Assembly (NCBI RefSeq): GCF_020076305.1
Contig: NZ_JAIQXE010000003.1
Span: 620,001 to 684,000, forward strand
Origin: Flavihumibacter profundi
Lineage (GTDB): Bacteria > Bacteroidota > Bacteroidia > Chitinophagales > Chitinophagaceae
Length of the DNA stretch: 64,000 nucleotides
Direction: 5' to 3'
Shown: positions 43,930-53,578 of the stretch, in pieces
Layout of the letters: every line of letters begins with the position of its first letter
Numbering within the stretch: the stretch's first letter is position 1
Notes under the pieces: generated by a model
The model's input: the letters and a program-made list of their open reading frames with translations, nothing else
The model's database searches: none
What the model was told of the DNA's origin: nothing
Made by a program: the position numbers and the translations under genes

Positions 43930-46353
43930 ATGAAATTCGGTGATTTATTAAAAGCCTCCTTATTGCCTTCTCTGGTTCTGGTATGTTCATTATTACATGC
44001 GCAGCAATTTGATTCTGCCTTAATGAAACTGGAATCAAATTTTCCGCAGGAGAAACTGTACCTGCATTTCGATAAAAATGCCTATAACCCCGGAGAAACG
44101 ATCTGGACTAAATCCTATATTCTCGTGGGTAATTCTGTATCGAACATCAGTAAAAACGTTTATTCAGAATTGCTTGACCAGCAAGGAAAATTAATCCAGA
44201 GAAAAATTACACCCATAATTTTATCAGGTTCTGCAGCCTCTTTTGAGTTGCCAACAAACTTAACGGATTCGATTGTTTATGTGCGCGCATATACAAACTG
44301 GATGCTCAATTTTGACACCGCTTTCTTATTTGTAAAAGCAATACCAATAATCACAGATAAGAAAATCAATGCCGCAAAACCAGCCCTTGTCCCAACCACT
44401 TTCCTTCATTTTTTTCCTGAAGGAGGCGACCTGGTAGAAAGTGTTGGATCGGCTGTTGCATTTAAAGCAAATGATGCAAGGGGGCTGCCGGTTAAAATTA
44501 GTGGAGATATCCTCAATAGCAAAGGTGTAAAAGTTGGTTCATTTGCTTCGGAACATGATGGAATGGGCAAATTTCCGTTTACCCCGGAACCAGGAGAACA
44601 ATACAAGGCAGTATGGAAAGATCAGGCAGGGAAACCACAGCAAACCAATTTACCTGCGGCAAAAAATAACGGCGTTGTACTTTCCATTTCCCAGGTGCCT
44701 GATGGCATCCAGTTTATTTTGAAAAGAAGGGAGGACGCCACAGGACAATTCCCTGTATTGCATATTGTGGCCCAGGAACAACAACAAATTGTTTACCAGG
44801 CAAAGGCCAACCTTACAAAATCTTCGGCCGTACGTTCCATAATTCCCACGGAAAATATCCCAACGGGAATACTACAGGTAACCATTTTTGATGAAAATAA
44901 AAGGCCCCTCGCCGAAAGAATTGTGTTTGTTAACCACCAGGATTATTATTTTATCACCGACCTGAATGTGCAATTAAAATCACTTGAAAAGAGAGGGAAA
45001 AATGTATTACAGGTAGACGTTCCTGACACCCTGACCTGTAATTTGTCTATGGCCATTACCGACCTTGGTCTTAACCCGGTCCAGCCCGGGGAGAGTGATA
45101 TTTTTTCGCACCTGTTGTTAACCAGTGATATAAAAGGTTATGTGCACAATCCCGGATATTATTTTTCAAGCGATGCCGATTCTGTTGCAAAGCATCTCGA
45201 CCTGGTGATGATGACTAATGGATGGAGAAGATTCAAATGGGAAGATATACTTGCAGAAAAATGGCCAGCCATTTCGCATATGCCCGATAACTACATTACG
45301 CTGGAAGGGAATATCTCCGGACTAATTAAATCCGAATTAGTGAACCAGGAACTTTCAGGGTTCCTTAATTTAAAAAATGGTGGGCAGCAAATGATCAATA
45401 TCCCAGTCCAGAGAGATGGAAAATTTTATATACCCGGTCTCTATTACTATGATACTGCTAAAATTTATTACCAGTTTAACAATGATAAAAACAAGCTGCT
45501 CACCACTAAGGCAGTTATAGATATAAAGAATAATTTCATGCTTAACAGCGGACCATTTTATCCAGATCCGCTATCGGTTTACCAGGTTAACAGGCCAGAC
45601 AACCAGGCAGCCCTGCGAAATAAAAATATAGCCAAGAAAAACATTGAGGTTATTGAAGGGGAGCGTAAGGTTCAAACACTTGCTAATGTTGATGTTGTGG
45701 CAAAGCAAAAGTCCAAAAAGGCTAAGATGGATGAACAATATGCTTCCGGATTTTTCAGTGGCGGAGATGCCTATACATTTATTTTGGAAGATGATCCTTC
45801 AGCACAGGGATCACTAAGCGTATTGGAATATTTACAGGGAAAAGTTGCGGGATTACAAATTACCGGATCAGGTACGCAAATGAGCATGAGCTGGCGCGGA
45901 GCAACTCCCAGCCTGTTTCTAAATGAAATGTCTGGTGATGTTTCTCTTATCCAAAATCTTTCTATGAGTGATGTTGCCATGGTAAAAGTATTCAGGCCCC
46001 CGTTTTTCGGGGCACCTGGCGGGGGAAGTGGCGGCGCCATTGCAGTATATTCAAAAAAGGGCGGACGCATGAATAATGATAAGGTGAAGGGACTTAATTT
46101 TTCAAAGATCCCGGGATATGCCCCGGAAAAACAGTTCTATTCGCCTGATTATTTAAGCCTGGATACAGACCGGAGCCAGGATGACCTGCGGACAACCTTA
46201 TATTGGAACCCAACTATTTATACCGATAAAAATAACCGCAGGCTATATTTCACATTTTTTAATAATGATGTGGCTAAGAAATACAGGATTATTATTGAAG
46301 GGGTAAATACAGAAGGCAAATTGACGAGGATCGAAAAAATTGTAGGGCAATAG
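43930..46353 (+). CDS. Macroglobulin-MG2/TonB-plug-like protein, copy 1
   Basis: An 807-residue exported protein (signal peptide ending LHAQ). It begins with an MG2-type beta-sandwich (KLYLHFDKNAYNPGETIW), continues with further beta domains, and ends with a TonB-receptor plug-like segment (about 630-715: YLQGKVAGLQITG through GGGSGGAIAVYSKKGG) but with no outer-membrane barrel after it. A conserved core reads SDIKGYVHNPGYYF and LVMMTNGWRRFKW. It is a paralog of the next gene (17-nt gap). Such barrel-less plug proteins are widespread in Bacteroidota and have no established role; periplasmic or surface assembly functions can be guessed. Confidence 0.75.
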   Translation: MKFGDLLKASLLPSLVLVCSLLHAQQFDSALMKLESNFPQEKLYLHFDKNAYNPGETIWTKSYILVGNSVSNISKNVYSELLDQQGKLIQRKITPIILSGSAASFELPTNLTDSIVYVRAYTNWMLNFDTAFLFVKAIPIITDKKINAAKPALVPTTFLHFFPEGGDLVESVGSAVAFKANDARGLPVKISGDILNSKGVKVGSFASEHDGMGKFPFTPEPGEQYKAVWKDQAGKPQQTNLPAAKNNGVVLSISQVPDGIQFILKRREDATGQFPVLHIVAQEQQQIVYQAKANLTKSSAVRSIIPTENIPTGILQVTIFDENKRPLAERIVFVNHQDYYFITDLNVQLKSLEKRGKNVLQVDVPDTLTCNLSMAITDLGLNPVQPGESDIFSHLLLTSDIKGYVHNPGYYFSSDADSVAKHLDLVMMTNGWRRFKWEDILAEKWPAISHMPDNYITLEGNISGLIKSELVNQELSGFLNLKNGGQQMINIPVQRDGKFYIPGLYYYDTAKIYYQFNNDKNKLLTTKAVIDIKNNFMLNSGPFYPDPLSVYQVNRPDNQAALRNKNIAKKNIEVIEGERKVQTLANVDVVAKQKSKKAKMDEQYASGFFSGGDAYTFILEDDPSAQGSLSVLEYLQGKVAGLQITGSGTQMSMSWRGATPSLFLNEMSGDVSLIQNLSMSDVAMVKVFRPPFFGAPGGGSGGAIAVYSKKGGRMNNDKVKGLNFSKIPGYAPEKQFYSPDYLSLDTDRSQDDLRTTLYWNPTIYTDKNNRRLYFTFFNNDVAKKYRIIIEGVNTEGKLTRIEKIVGQ

Positions 46354-46370
46354 CCTAATACTTTGAAAAT

Positions 46371-48809
46371 ATGCTGGAAAGAATAATTCCCGGATATAAC
46401 AGGCTTCGCCTTTGCCTCTTATATCTTGTATTGGCACTATCCGGCATTGAAGGAGCATCAGCACAAGATTTCGATTCCCTACTCAATACCCTTAATAATA
46501 ACTACCCTAAAGAAAAACTTCATATCCACTTTGATAAAGCAGTTTATAATCCAGGTGAAACAATTTGGCTAAAAGCTTACCTGTTTAATGGGAATACACC
46601 TTCTGAACTCAGCAAAAATATTTATACAGAACTGATTGATGAGAAAGGAAAAGTACTACAGCGAAATATTTCGCCGGTAATATTTTCAAGCGCTGCGGCA
46701 TCCTTTGAAATCCCACCAGGCAGCACCGATTCCGTATTATTTATCAGGGCCTATACGAGATGGATGTTAAACTTCGATGCCTCTTTTCTTTATATAAAAT
46801 CAATCCCGGTTATACAAACAGGCAATAGCGCAAAAAAAAGCACAACTATTGTTCCGGTTGCATTTCTCCAATTTTTCCCAGAAGGTGGCGACCTTGTGCA
46901 AGGCATCGAATCTGTCTTAGCTTTTAAAGCAACAGATGCAAAAGGACTGCCTGTAAACATAAAAGGGGAAATTAAAAATTCCAAAGGAGTTACCATAACA
47001 AGTTTCCAATCACAGCATGATGGAATGGGAATTTGCAAATTAACGCCACTTCCAAAAGAGCAGTACAAAGCAGTATGGACGGGCCCGGAAGGTAAAATGC
47101 AGGAAAGCCGGTTACCTGAAACAAAATTGCATGGCATAGTTATAGAAGCTCAATGCCTGGGCGGAGGTATACAATTTGCCATCAAAAGAAATGAATCAGC
47201 TGCAGGGGAATTTCCTGCTGTAAATATTGTTGCCCAGGCGCAACAGCAATTGGTTTACCAGGCTACAGTATTCTTAACAAAATCTGCAACAATTACTACT
47301 GCCATTCCGGCTTTGAACCTTCCCTCGGGGATTGTGCAATTAACCGTTTTTTCAACCGACGGAAAGCCATTGGCAGAAAGAATAGTTTTTGTAAACCATG
47401 GTGATTACTCATTTGCAACCGAACTGCATTCGCCTGAAAAATGCCTTGAAAAAAGAGGCAAAAACATAATCCAGATAGACGTACCTGATTCCCTGACCAG
47501 CAACCTGTCTGTTTCTGTTTCAGATGAAAGCGGTAATCCCTCGCTTGGCGAAAGCGATGATATTTATTCCCATATACTGCTAACCAGCGACATTAAGGGA
47601 TATGTGCATAATCCGGCCTACTATTTTTCATCTGGTGCTGATTCGGTTTCCCGACATCTTGACCTTGTAATGCTTACAAACGGCTGGAGAAGATTCACCT
47701 GGAATGATGTATTGGCGGGAAATTTTCCCTCACTAATACATGATGCCGAGGACCCGTTGACCATCAATGGGATTCTGGACGGACTTCCCCAAAAACAACT
47801 CAATAAAAAAAGGGATTTAACCCTTATTGTTGGAATAAAAAACAGCCAACAGGAAATATTAAGTATTCCGGTTTCCAGTGATGGCAGGTTTACCGTAAAC
47901 AATATATTGTTTTATGATACCGCCAGGGTTTTTTACCAGATCAACAAGGATAAAAATAAATTTCTCACAAGTAATACGAGCTTGAAACTCAGTACTAATT
48001 TTCTGCTTAGTGCTCCCCCATTTTCAATAGATTCCCTTGTTACTTACAGTTTACCACAATTTGAATCTGCAGTCACTATGTATAACGAGGATATTACTTC
48101 AAAGAATTTTGCCGTAATTGAAAGCCATCGAAAAGTACAAACTCTGGATAGTGTCACCGTAGTTGGCCGCCAGAAAACCAAAAGGGAACTTTTGGATGAC
48201 CGTTATACTACCGGACAGTTTAAAGGTGGTAATGATTTTATTTTTATTCCGGATGATGACCCTTCCGGATTTGGCGCAACCAATGTATTCATGTACCTGC
48301 AGAATAAGGTGCCCGGATTAACTATCTGGAATTATGGATCCTATGTAGAAGTTTTCATGCGCGGAGGTAAACCGGGGCTCTATTTCAACGAAATGCCTGT
48401 ATCATTAGGTCAACTTTACGATACACCAATGGAAGATATTGCTATGGTAAAAGTTTTCCGGCCACCATTTATTGGAAATTTTGGCGGGGGTTCAGGTGCA
48501 ATTGCTGTTTATCGGAAAACGGGTAAAGATTTACTGAAAAGTATAAAAGGGTTGAACACAACAAAAGTAACCGGTTACACCAGCGACAAGCAATTCTATT
48601 CGCCTGATTATGCAAAATATGACCCGGCATACAATGATGAAGACCTTCGGACCACATTATACTGGAATCCATTTGTAATAACAGATAAGGATAACCGCAG
48701 TGTAACATATAGCTTTTACAATAATGATTCAACAAAAAAATTCAGGATCGTCATTGAAGGCATAAACACAGCAGGAAAGCTGACCCATATTGAAAAAATT
48801 GTGGAGTAA
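46371..48809 (+). CDS. Macroglobulin-MG2/TonB-plug-like protein, copy 2
   Basis: An 812-residue paralog of the preceding protein with the same layout: signal peptide (ending ASAQ), MG2 start (KLHIHFDKAVYNPGETIW), the SDIKGYVHNPAYYF and LVMLTNGWRRFTW core, and a terminal plug-like domain (YLQNKVPGLTIWN, GGGSGAIAVYRK) without barrel. The two differ throughout, with roughly half of residues shared by eye, so the duplication is old. Downstream is a bidirectional terminator at 48823-48846. Confidence 0.75.
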   Translation: MLERIIPGYNRLRLCLLYLVLALSGIEGASAQDFDSLLNTLNNNYPKEKLHIHFDKAVYNPGETIWLKAYLFNGNTPSELSKNIYTELIDEKGKVLQRNISPVIFSSAAASFEIPPGSTDSVLFIRAYTRWMLNFDASFLYIKSIPVIQTGNSAKKSTTIVPVAFLQFFPEGGDLVQGIESVLAFKATDAKGLPVNIKGEIKNSKGVTITSFQSQHDGMGICKLTPLPKEQYKAVWTGPEGKMQESRLPETKLHGIVIEAQCLGGGIQFAIKRNESAAGEFPAVNIVAQAQQQLVYQATVFLTKSATITTAIPALNLPSGIVQLTVFSTDGKPLAERIVFVNHGDYSFATELHSPEKCLEKRGKNIIQIDVPDSLTSNLSVSVSDESGNPSLGESDDIYSHILLTSDIKGYVHNPAYYFSSGADSVSRHLDLVMLTNGWRRFTWNDVLAGNFPSLIHDAEDPLTINGILDGLPQKQLNKKRDLTLIVGIKNSQQEILSIPVSSDGRFTVNNILFYDTARVFYQINKDKNKFLTSNTSLKLSTNFLLSAPPFSIDSLVTYSLPQFESAVTMYNEDITSKNFAVIESHRKVQTLDSVTVVGRQKTKRELLDDRYTTGQFKGGNDFIFIPDDDPSGFGATNVFMYLQNKVPGLTIWNYGSYVEVFMRGGKPGLYFNEMPVSLGQLYDTPMEDIAMVKVFRPPFIGNFGGGSGAIAVYRKTGKDLLKSIKGLNTTKVTGYTSDKQFYSPDYAKYDPAYNDEDLRTTLYWNPFVITDKDNRSVTYSFYNNDSTKKFRIVIEGINTAGKLTHIEKIVE

Positions 48810-48822
48810 CTGCATAAAAAAA

Positions 48823-48846
48823 CAGGCCATCATTTCTGATGGCCTG
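48823..48846. terminator. Bidirectional intrinsic terminator
   Basis: CAGGCCATCA and TGATGGCCTG form a perfect 10-bp stem with a TTTC loop, with a T-run on the minus side and AAATTTTT on the plus side, between convergent genes ending at 48809 and 48885. Confidence 0.85.
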
Positions 48847-48884
48847 CAAATTTTTGGGTGATGACCTAAGTCATCGGCTGGTGT

Positions 48885-49226
48885 TTACCAACGGCTTCCG
48901 CTGTTAGAACCACTGAAAGAGCGACGGTTTCCACCACCGCTGCCGCCGAAGTTACCACCGCCACCATTGCTACCACCACGCTCTTCGCGGGGTTTTGCAA
49001 CTGATACGCGGATAGCACGTCCTTCAACCATACCACCATCCAGTTCGCCGATTGCTTTCTGGGCAGCTGTTTCATCGGCCATCTCCACAAAACCAAAGCC
49101 ACGGCTTTTGTTGGTGAATTTGTCCATGATTACACGGGCAGAAGTTACTTCGCCATACTCGGCAAAAAATTCTCTCAGGTCTTCGTCTTCAACATTGAAG
49201 CTCAGATTTGAAACGTAAATGTTCAT
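48885..49226 (-). CDS. RRM-type RNA-binding protein with glycine-rich tail
   Basis: A 113-residue protein: an RNA recognition motif (RNP2 IYVSNL at 3-8, RNP1 SRGFGFVEM at 41-49) and a glycine/serine-rich tail (about 84-113). Small RRM proteins of this form in Bacteroidota and cyanobacteria are abundant, often cold-induced, RNA chaperones or post-transcriptional regulators. The leader is about 117 nt by promoter prediction, longer than for other genes here, which leaves room for autoregulation. Ends in the bidirectional terminator. Confidence 0.94.
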   Translation of the reverse strand: MNIYVSNLSFNVEDEDLREFFAEYGEVTSARVIMDKFTNKSRGFGFVEMADETAAQKAIGELDGGMVEGRAIRVSVAKPREERGGSNGGGGNFGGSGGGNRRSFSGSNSGSRW

Positions 49227-49348
49227 ACTAAAAATAAAAAAATAAAAAATAATGAGCGATAAGATACAGGCGGGAGATTACCAGATAGCAGAAAATGCGT
49301 AGCAGAATAACTCGATCCAATCCGGGATCATTAACTCAAATGACGCTG

Positions 49349-49379
49349 CAAAGATATACCCAAATACCTTCACCACCAA
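49349..49379 (-). promoter_or_regulatory. Promoter of the RRM gene
   Basis: Minus strand TTG (49379-49377), 20 nt, then perfect TATCTTTG (49356-49349). Transcription start predicted near 49343. Confidence 0.65.
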
Positions 49380-49411
49380 TTAAAATATGTTAACAACCTT
49401 TTCGGCAACTG

Positions 49412-50644
49412 CTATTTTGATGCGCTTTGTGGCTTATTGGTTCCGTGCAGGCCCCGGTATGCCAGGAATGAGCTAACCAATACAAGTAGGGCTGACATCA
49501 GGAAAGGAGCGCCCGGAAACCTTACAGGTGCCTGGGGCCGGGTAAACCATGAAAACAGGTTGGTCATCAGCGGCGGGCCAATTATTGAGGTTGCACTCAT
49601 CAGGCTGGTTAAGGCACCCTGCAACTCACCCTGTTCATTGGAAGGTACTGCAGAGGAAATAATGCCCTGTATTGCAGGCCCGGCAATTCCACCCATACTA
49701 TACACTACGGTAAATACAAACATCATCCAGCTTTGTGTGGCAAAAGCATATAACAAAAATCCAACACTATAAAATAACAACCCGATGTAAACACTTCGTT
49801 CATTCCCAAGCCTGGGGATTATTGCCCTGATCAAACCGCCCTGCACAATAGCAACCATCAATCCGGCAAACCCTAATGAGTACCCTATGATCTTCTCATT
49901 CCATCCGAACTTTTCAATATTGTAAAAGGTCCATGTGCTTTGCACCGCGTGAACTGAAATATAAACCAGCACAAGCGACACGATTAATCCGCTTACGGCA
50001 GGATATTTTTTCAGCTGAATTAATGAACCAAGCGGATTTGCCCTTTTCCAGTCGAAAAAGCGGCGATTTTCTACAGATAATGATTCCGGTAAAATAATAT
50101 ATCCGTAAAGGGCATTAAGCAAACTGAGTATGGCTGCAGCAATAAAGGGGATCCTGGCACCATACTGGCCCAGCAGGCCGCCAATAACGGGACCAATAAT
50201 AAAACCCAACCCAAATGCAGCACCGATGATACCAAAATTCTGTGCCCTGTTTTCCGGCGTGCTGATATCAGCAATATAAGCAGACGCTGTTGTAAAACTT
50301 GCCCCGAATATGCCTGCAAAGATCCGCCCTACAAAAAGCCAGCCTATGGTTGGAGCAAATGCCAGGAATAAATAATCAATCCCAAAGCCCAGGAGCGATA
50401 AAAGCAATACCGGACGCCGACCATACTTATCGCTTAAATTTCCAATTATGGGAGCAAAAATAAACTGCATAATAGCATATGAAAATCCCATCCATCCGCC
50501 ATATTTAGAGGCCTCACTTATATTGCCATGGATCAGCCCCTGGATCAGTTTTGGGATGACCGGTATGATAATTCCTAACCCTGTAACATCCAGCAATAGC
50601 GTAACAAAAATAAAACCAAGCGCTGCTTTTCTATTTGTTGCCAT
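49412..50644 (-). CDS. MFS drug-efflux transporter (TCR/Tet family)
   Basis: A 410-residue, twelve-helix major facilitator of the TetA-like DHA1 group. Motif A is [14 protein letters not shown], motif C-like [15 protein letters not shown], and the N-terminus [16 protein letters not shown] is characteristic. It would export a drug or metabolite in exchange for protons at the inner membrane; no claim of tetracycline resistance is made. Divergent from the sugar transporter over a 93-nt gap holding a LacI-type operator. Confidence 0.9.
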   Translation of the reverse strand: MATNRKAALGFIFVTLLLDVTGLGIIIPVIPKLIQGLIHGNISEASKYGGWMGFSYAIMQFIFAPIIGNLSDKYGRRPVLLLSLLGFGIDYLFLAFAPTIGWLFVGRIFAGIFGASFTTASAYIADISTPENRAQNFGIIGAAFGLGFIIGPVIGGLLGQYGARIPFIAAAILSLLNALYGYIILPESLSVENRRFFDWKRANPLGSLIQLKKYPAVSGLIVSLVLVYISVHAVQSTWTFYNIEKFGWNEKIIGYSLGFAGLMVAIVQGGLIRAIIPRLGNERSVYIGLLFYSVGFLLYAFATQSWMMFVFTVVYSMGGIAGPAIQGIISSAVPSNEQGELQGALTSLMSATSIIGPPLMTNLFSWFTRPQAPVRFPGAPFLMSALLVLVSSFLAYRGLHGTNKPQSASK

Positions 50645-50672
50645 AAAAAATGGATTATCGCTTTTACCTGTG

Positions 50673-50683
50673 AAAACGATTGC
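50673..50683. promoter_or_regulatory. LacI-family operator candidate 3
   Basis: AAAACGATTGC matches candidate 2 in ten of eleven bases. It lies 29 nt before the MFS efflux ATG and 54 nt before the sugar transporter ATG. Confidence 0.4.
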
Positions 50684-50702
50684 GTGAAATTAATCCCTTT
50701 TG

Positions 50703-50737
50703 ATTGACTATTTTGAGAGTTCATATAATTAGTCAAT
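50703..50737. promoter_or_regulatory. Inverted repeat abutting the sugar transporter start
   Basis: ATTGACTA (50703-50710) and TAGTCAAT (50730-50737) are perfect complements 19 nt apart; the second ends directly at the ATG. A TTTG at 50699-50702 could be the -33 element. Either a second operator or a translation-masking hairpin. Confidence 0.4.
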
Positions 50738-52033
50738 ATGCCCAGTCAATCTTCCACGCAACAACGAAATGCAATCATCATCATTGGCATCCTCTTTTTC
50801 TGTTTTGGTTTCATCACCTGGCTGAATAGTACATTGATCCCGTTTTTAAAAATTGCCTGCCAGCTGGATAATGATATCCAGGCTTTCTTTGTTACGTCTG
50901 CTTTCTACATGGCCTATTTCTTCCTGGCACTACCTTCGGCTAAGATCCTGGAAAAGGTAGGGTATAAAAAAGGAATGGCCCTGGGCCTCTTTATTATGGC
51001 GATTGGTTCCCTTGTTTTTATCCCTGCATCATATAACCGCAGTTTTCCATTATTCCTAACAGGCCTTTTCGTCCAGGGAATGGGACTTGCCCTCTTACAA
51101 ACCGCATCCAATCCATATATCAGTATTGTTGGGCCAATTGAAAGTGCAGCCAAAAGAATTAGTATGATGGGCATTTGCAATAAGCTGGCCGGGGTATTAA
51201 GTCCAATTATCCTGGGAGCCATTGTTTTAAAAAACGCCCAGTCAATTGAAAACAATATTTTATCCGCAACAGATCCACTAATAAGGGAAGGGCTCCTGGG
51301 TCAATTGGCACAAAGGATAATCACTCCTTATATAATTATTACTATTGTCCTGGTTTTGTTATCTGTTTTTATACTGCTTTCAAAGCTGCCGGAGATTAAC
51401 AATCCTGAAACAGCAGAAACTCCGGGTATACCAGAGAAAAATTCCATTCTTTCTTTTCCGCACCTTTTATTGGGGGTGGTTTGCCTGTTCTTTTATGTTG
51501 GTGTCGAAGTTCTTGCCGGTGACGCAATCGGTACCTATGGAAAAGCTATGGGAATGAGCCTTGATATCACCAAATACTTTACTGCATTTACTTTAGGGGC
51601 CATGCTTCTTGGATATATCATTGGGGTTTTTGCTATCCCAAAATACTTAAGCCAGCAACAAGCCCTGCTCGGGTCTGCCATACTGGGTATCATTTTAAGT
51701 TTGGGCATTTATTTTACCCATGGATATGTGTCAATTACCTGCATTGCGTTACTTGGATTGGCAAATGCCCTGATGTGGCCTGCCTTTTTTCCCCTCGCAA
51801 TTGACGGATTGGGAAAGTTTACACAAATAGGGTCTGCACTATTAATTATGGGTATAGCGGGTGGGGCCATTATCCCGCTTTTATATACATCAATGAAAGA
51901 CAAGCTGTTTATACCGAATGAATTGTCCTTCTTTTTATGTGTTTTCCCTGCTTATGTATACATTCTCTACTATGCTACAAGAGGGCATAAGGCCGGCAAA
52001 TTAAAAATGGCAGTTTTGAAAAGCGGGGATTAA
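50738..52033 (+). CDS. Sugar MFS transporter (fucose/glucose/galactose:H+ symporter family)
   Basis: A 431-residue, twelve-helix transporter of the FGHS/GluP type. The start FFCFGFITWLNSTLIPFLK, the GLALLQTASNPYISIVGP segment in helix 4 and GDAIGTYG in the second half are family marks. Members import glucose, galactose, fucose or arabinose-like sugars with protons. It precedes gnd-zwf-pgl, so glucose or another sugar feeding the oxidative pentose phosphate route is likely. A LacI-type operator and a tight inverted repeat lie just upstream. Confidence 0.9.
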   Translation: MPSQSSTQQRNAIIIIGILFFCFGFITWLNSTLIPFLKIACQLDNDIQAFFVTSAFYMAYFFLALPSAKILEKVGYKKGMALGLFIMAIGSLVFIPASYNRSFPLFLTGLFVQGMGLALLQTASNPYISIVGPIESAAKRISMMGICNKLAGVLSPIILGAIVLKNAQSIENNILSATDPLIREGLLGQLAQRIITPYIIITIVLVLLSVFILLSKLPEINNPETAETPGIPEKNSILSFPHLLLGVVCLFFYVGVEVLAGDAIGTYGKAMGMSLDITKYFTAFTLGAMLLGYIIGVFAIPKYLSQQQALLGSAILGIILSLGIYFTHGYVSITCIALLGLANALMWPAFFPLAIDGLGKFTQIGSALLIMGIAGGAIIPLLYTSMKDKLFIPNELSFFLCVFPAYVYILYYATRGHKAGKLKMAVLKSGD

Positions 52034-52058
52034 CAATTTCCTGGGGTAATTATCCGGG

Positions 52059-52090
52059 TTTGCTCCTTAAAGTGAACGGGCTTACCTTTG
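52059..52090 (+). promoter_or_regulatory. Consensus promoter of gnd-zwf-pgl
   Basis: TTTG (52059-52062), 20 nt, TACCTTTG (52083-52090): both elements perfect and spacing ideal. The leader would be about 16 nt to ATG 52112, which also rules out an in-frame TTG at 52088. Confidence 0.8.
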
Positions 52091-52111
52091 CGGCCTACGC
52101 AACCTGATGCA

Positions 52112-53539
52112 ATGACTAATCAACAATTTGATTTTGGTATGGTAGGACTTGGCGTTATGGGACGCAACCTCCTGCTCAATGTGGCTGATCATGGATTTAA
52201 AGCGATCGGATTTGATAAAGACCCGGGGAAAACAACTGACTTCGAAAAATCGGCCTCGCCCGGTACAATTGTTAAAGGGGTAAATACCCTCCAGGAAATG
52301 GTCAGCCAGCTCTCTGTGCCGCGTCGCATTATGATTCTTGTGCCTGCAGGCAAGCCGGTTGATGATGTTATTGAAAGCCTTTTGCCATTAGTGAATGAAG
52401 GGGATATCATTATCGATGGCGGAAATACCTATTATACAGATACCCTTCGTCGTTACCAATACCTGCAACCCAAAGGAATTCATTTTATCGGGGTTGGAGT
52501 TTCCGGCGGAGAAGAAGGTGCAAGGTTCGGACCCAGCATGATGCCTGGTGGCGATCTCGTTGCCTGGGAACACCTGAAACCCATTTTAGAATCCATCGCT
52601 GCCAAAGTAAACGGAGAGCCATGCGTTGACTATATGGGAAAAGGGGCAGCCGGCCATTTTGTTAAAATGGTGCATAACGGTATCGAATATTCTATAATGC
52701 AACTGATTTGCGAAGTATATGATATCCTGCACCGCGGCGCTGGTTTAACCAACGAAGAACTGCACCGGCTCTTCACCAAATGGAACGAAGGTGATTTGAA
52801 ATCATACCTGATCGAAATCACTGCGGAAATTTTCTCGCAGAAAGATAATAAGACTGATGCGTTTCTGGTTGATATGATCCTGGATAAAGCCGGATCAAAA
52901 GGTACCGGAAAGTGGACTTCGCAAATTGCCATGGATATGGGAGTTGCTATTCCTTCAATAGATATGGCCGTAACTATGCGAAATATCTCATCATTGAAAA
53001 CAGAGCGGGAAACTGCCGCTGAATTGCACCATCCTCAGCAAAACCAGGCCTTTAATACATTCTTCAGGGATGATTCACTTGTTGAAAACTGCCGGAAAGG
53101 ATTATACACCGCCATCATACTAAGTTATGTGCAAGGCATGGCCATGCTGCATACTGCGTCGAAAGACCTGGATATGGAAATTCCACTCGACAATGCTGTT
53201 AAAGTATGGCGGGGTGGCTGTATCATCAGGTCAACACTGTTGGAATCATTTTATAATGCTTACCAGAAGAACCCGGAAACACCAAACCTGTTACTTGATT
53301 CATCCATATCCGAACTGGTTAAAAATAATATTGGCTCACTCAGGCAGATTGCCGCAGCATCAGCCCTTGCCGGGGTTCCGGCCGGAGCGCTAATGAATGC
53401 ACTGGCCTATTATGATGCCTATACAACTGCAAGGCTTCCTTTGAACTTGCTGCAGGCTCAACGTGATTTCTTTGGTGCCCACACATATGAAAGGATTGAC
53501 CAGGAAGGGAAGTTTCATACACAGTGGGGTAAGGCTTGA
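52112..53539 (+). CDS. gnd: 6-phosphogluconate dehydrogenase (decarboxylating)
   Basis: A 475-residue enzyme oxidising 6-phosphogluconate to ribulose 5-phosphate and CO2 with NADP. The coenzyme loop GLGVMGRNL starts at residue 12, the catalytic lysine lies in GHFVKMVHNGIEY, and the C-terminal YDAYTTARLPLNLLQAQRDFFGAHTYERID is the 6PGDH signature. Full length as in the common dimeric class. First of the gnd-zwf-pgl operon. Confidence 0.96.
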   Translation: MTNQQFDFGMVGLGVMGRNLLLNVADHGFKAIGFDKDPGKTTDFEKSASPGTIVKGVNTLQEMVSQLSVPRRIMILVPAGKPVDDVIESLLPLVNEGDIIIDGGNTYYTDTLRRYQYLQPKGIHFIGVGVSGGEEGARFGPSMMPGGDLVAWEHLKPILESIAAKVNGEPCVDYMGKGAAGHFVKMVHNGIEYSIMQLICEVYDILHRGAGLTNEELHRLFTKWNEGDLKSYLIEITAEIFSQKDNKTDAFLVDMILDKAGSKGTGKWTSQIAMDMGVAIPSIDMAVTMRNISSLKTERETAAELHHPQQNQAFNTFFRDDSLVENCRKGLYTAIILSYVQGMAMLHTASKDLDMEIPLDNAVKVWRGGCIIRSTLLESFYNAYQKNPETPNLLLDSSISELVKNNIGSLRQIAAASALAGVPAGALMNALAYYDAYTTARLPLNLLQAQRDFFGAHTYERIDQEGKFHTQWGKA

Positions 53540-53578
53540 ATCGTTAGTAACCGACTTATTTAATTAATTAGAAAACCA

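Noticed and set aside
49412-50644. Tetracycline resistance gene
   Set aside because: The protein is in the TCR/Tet-like MFS group, but such chromosomal members are mostly general exporters and no resistance-specific evidence is visible.
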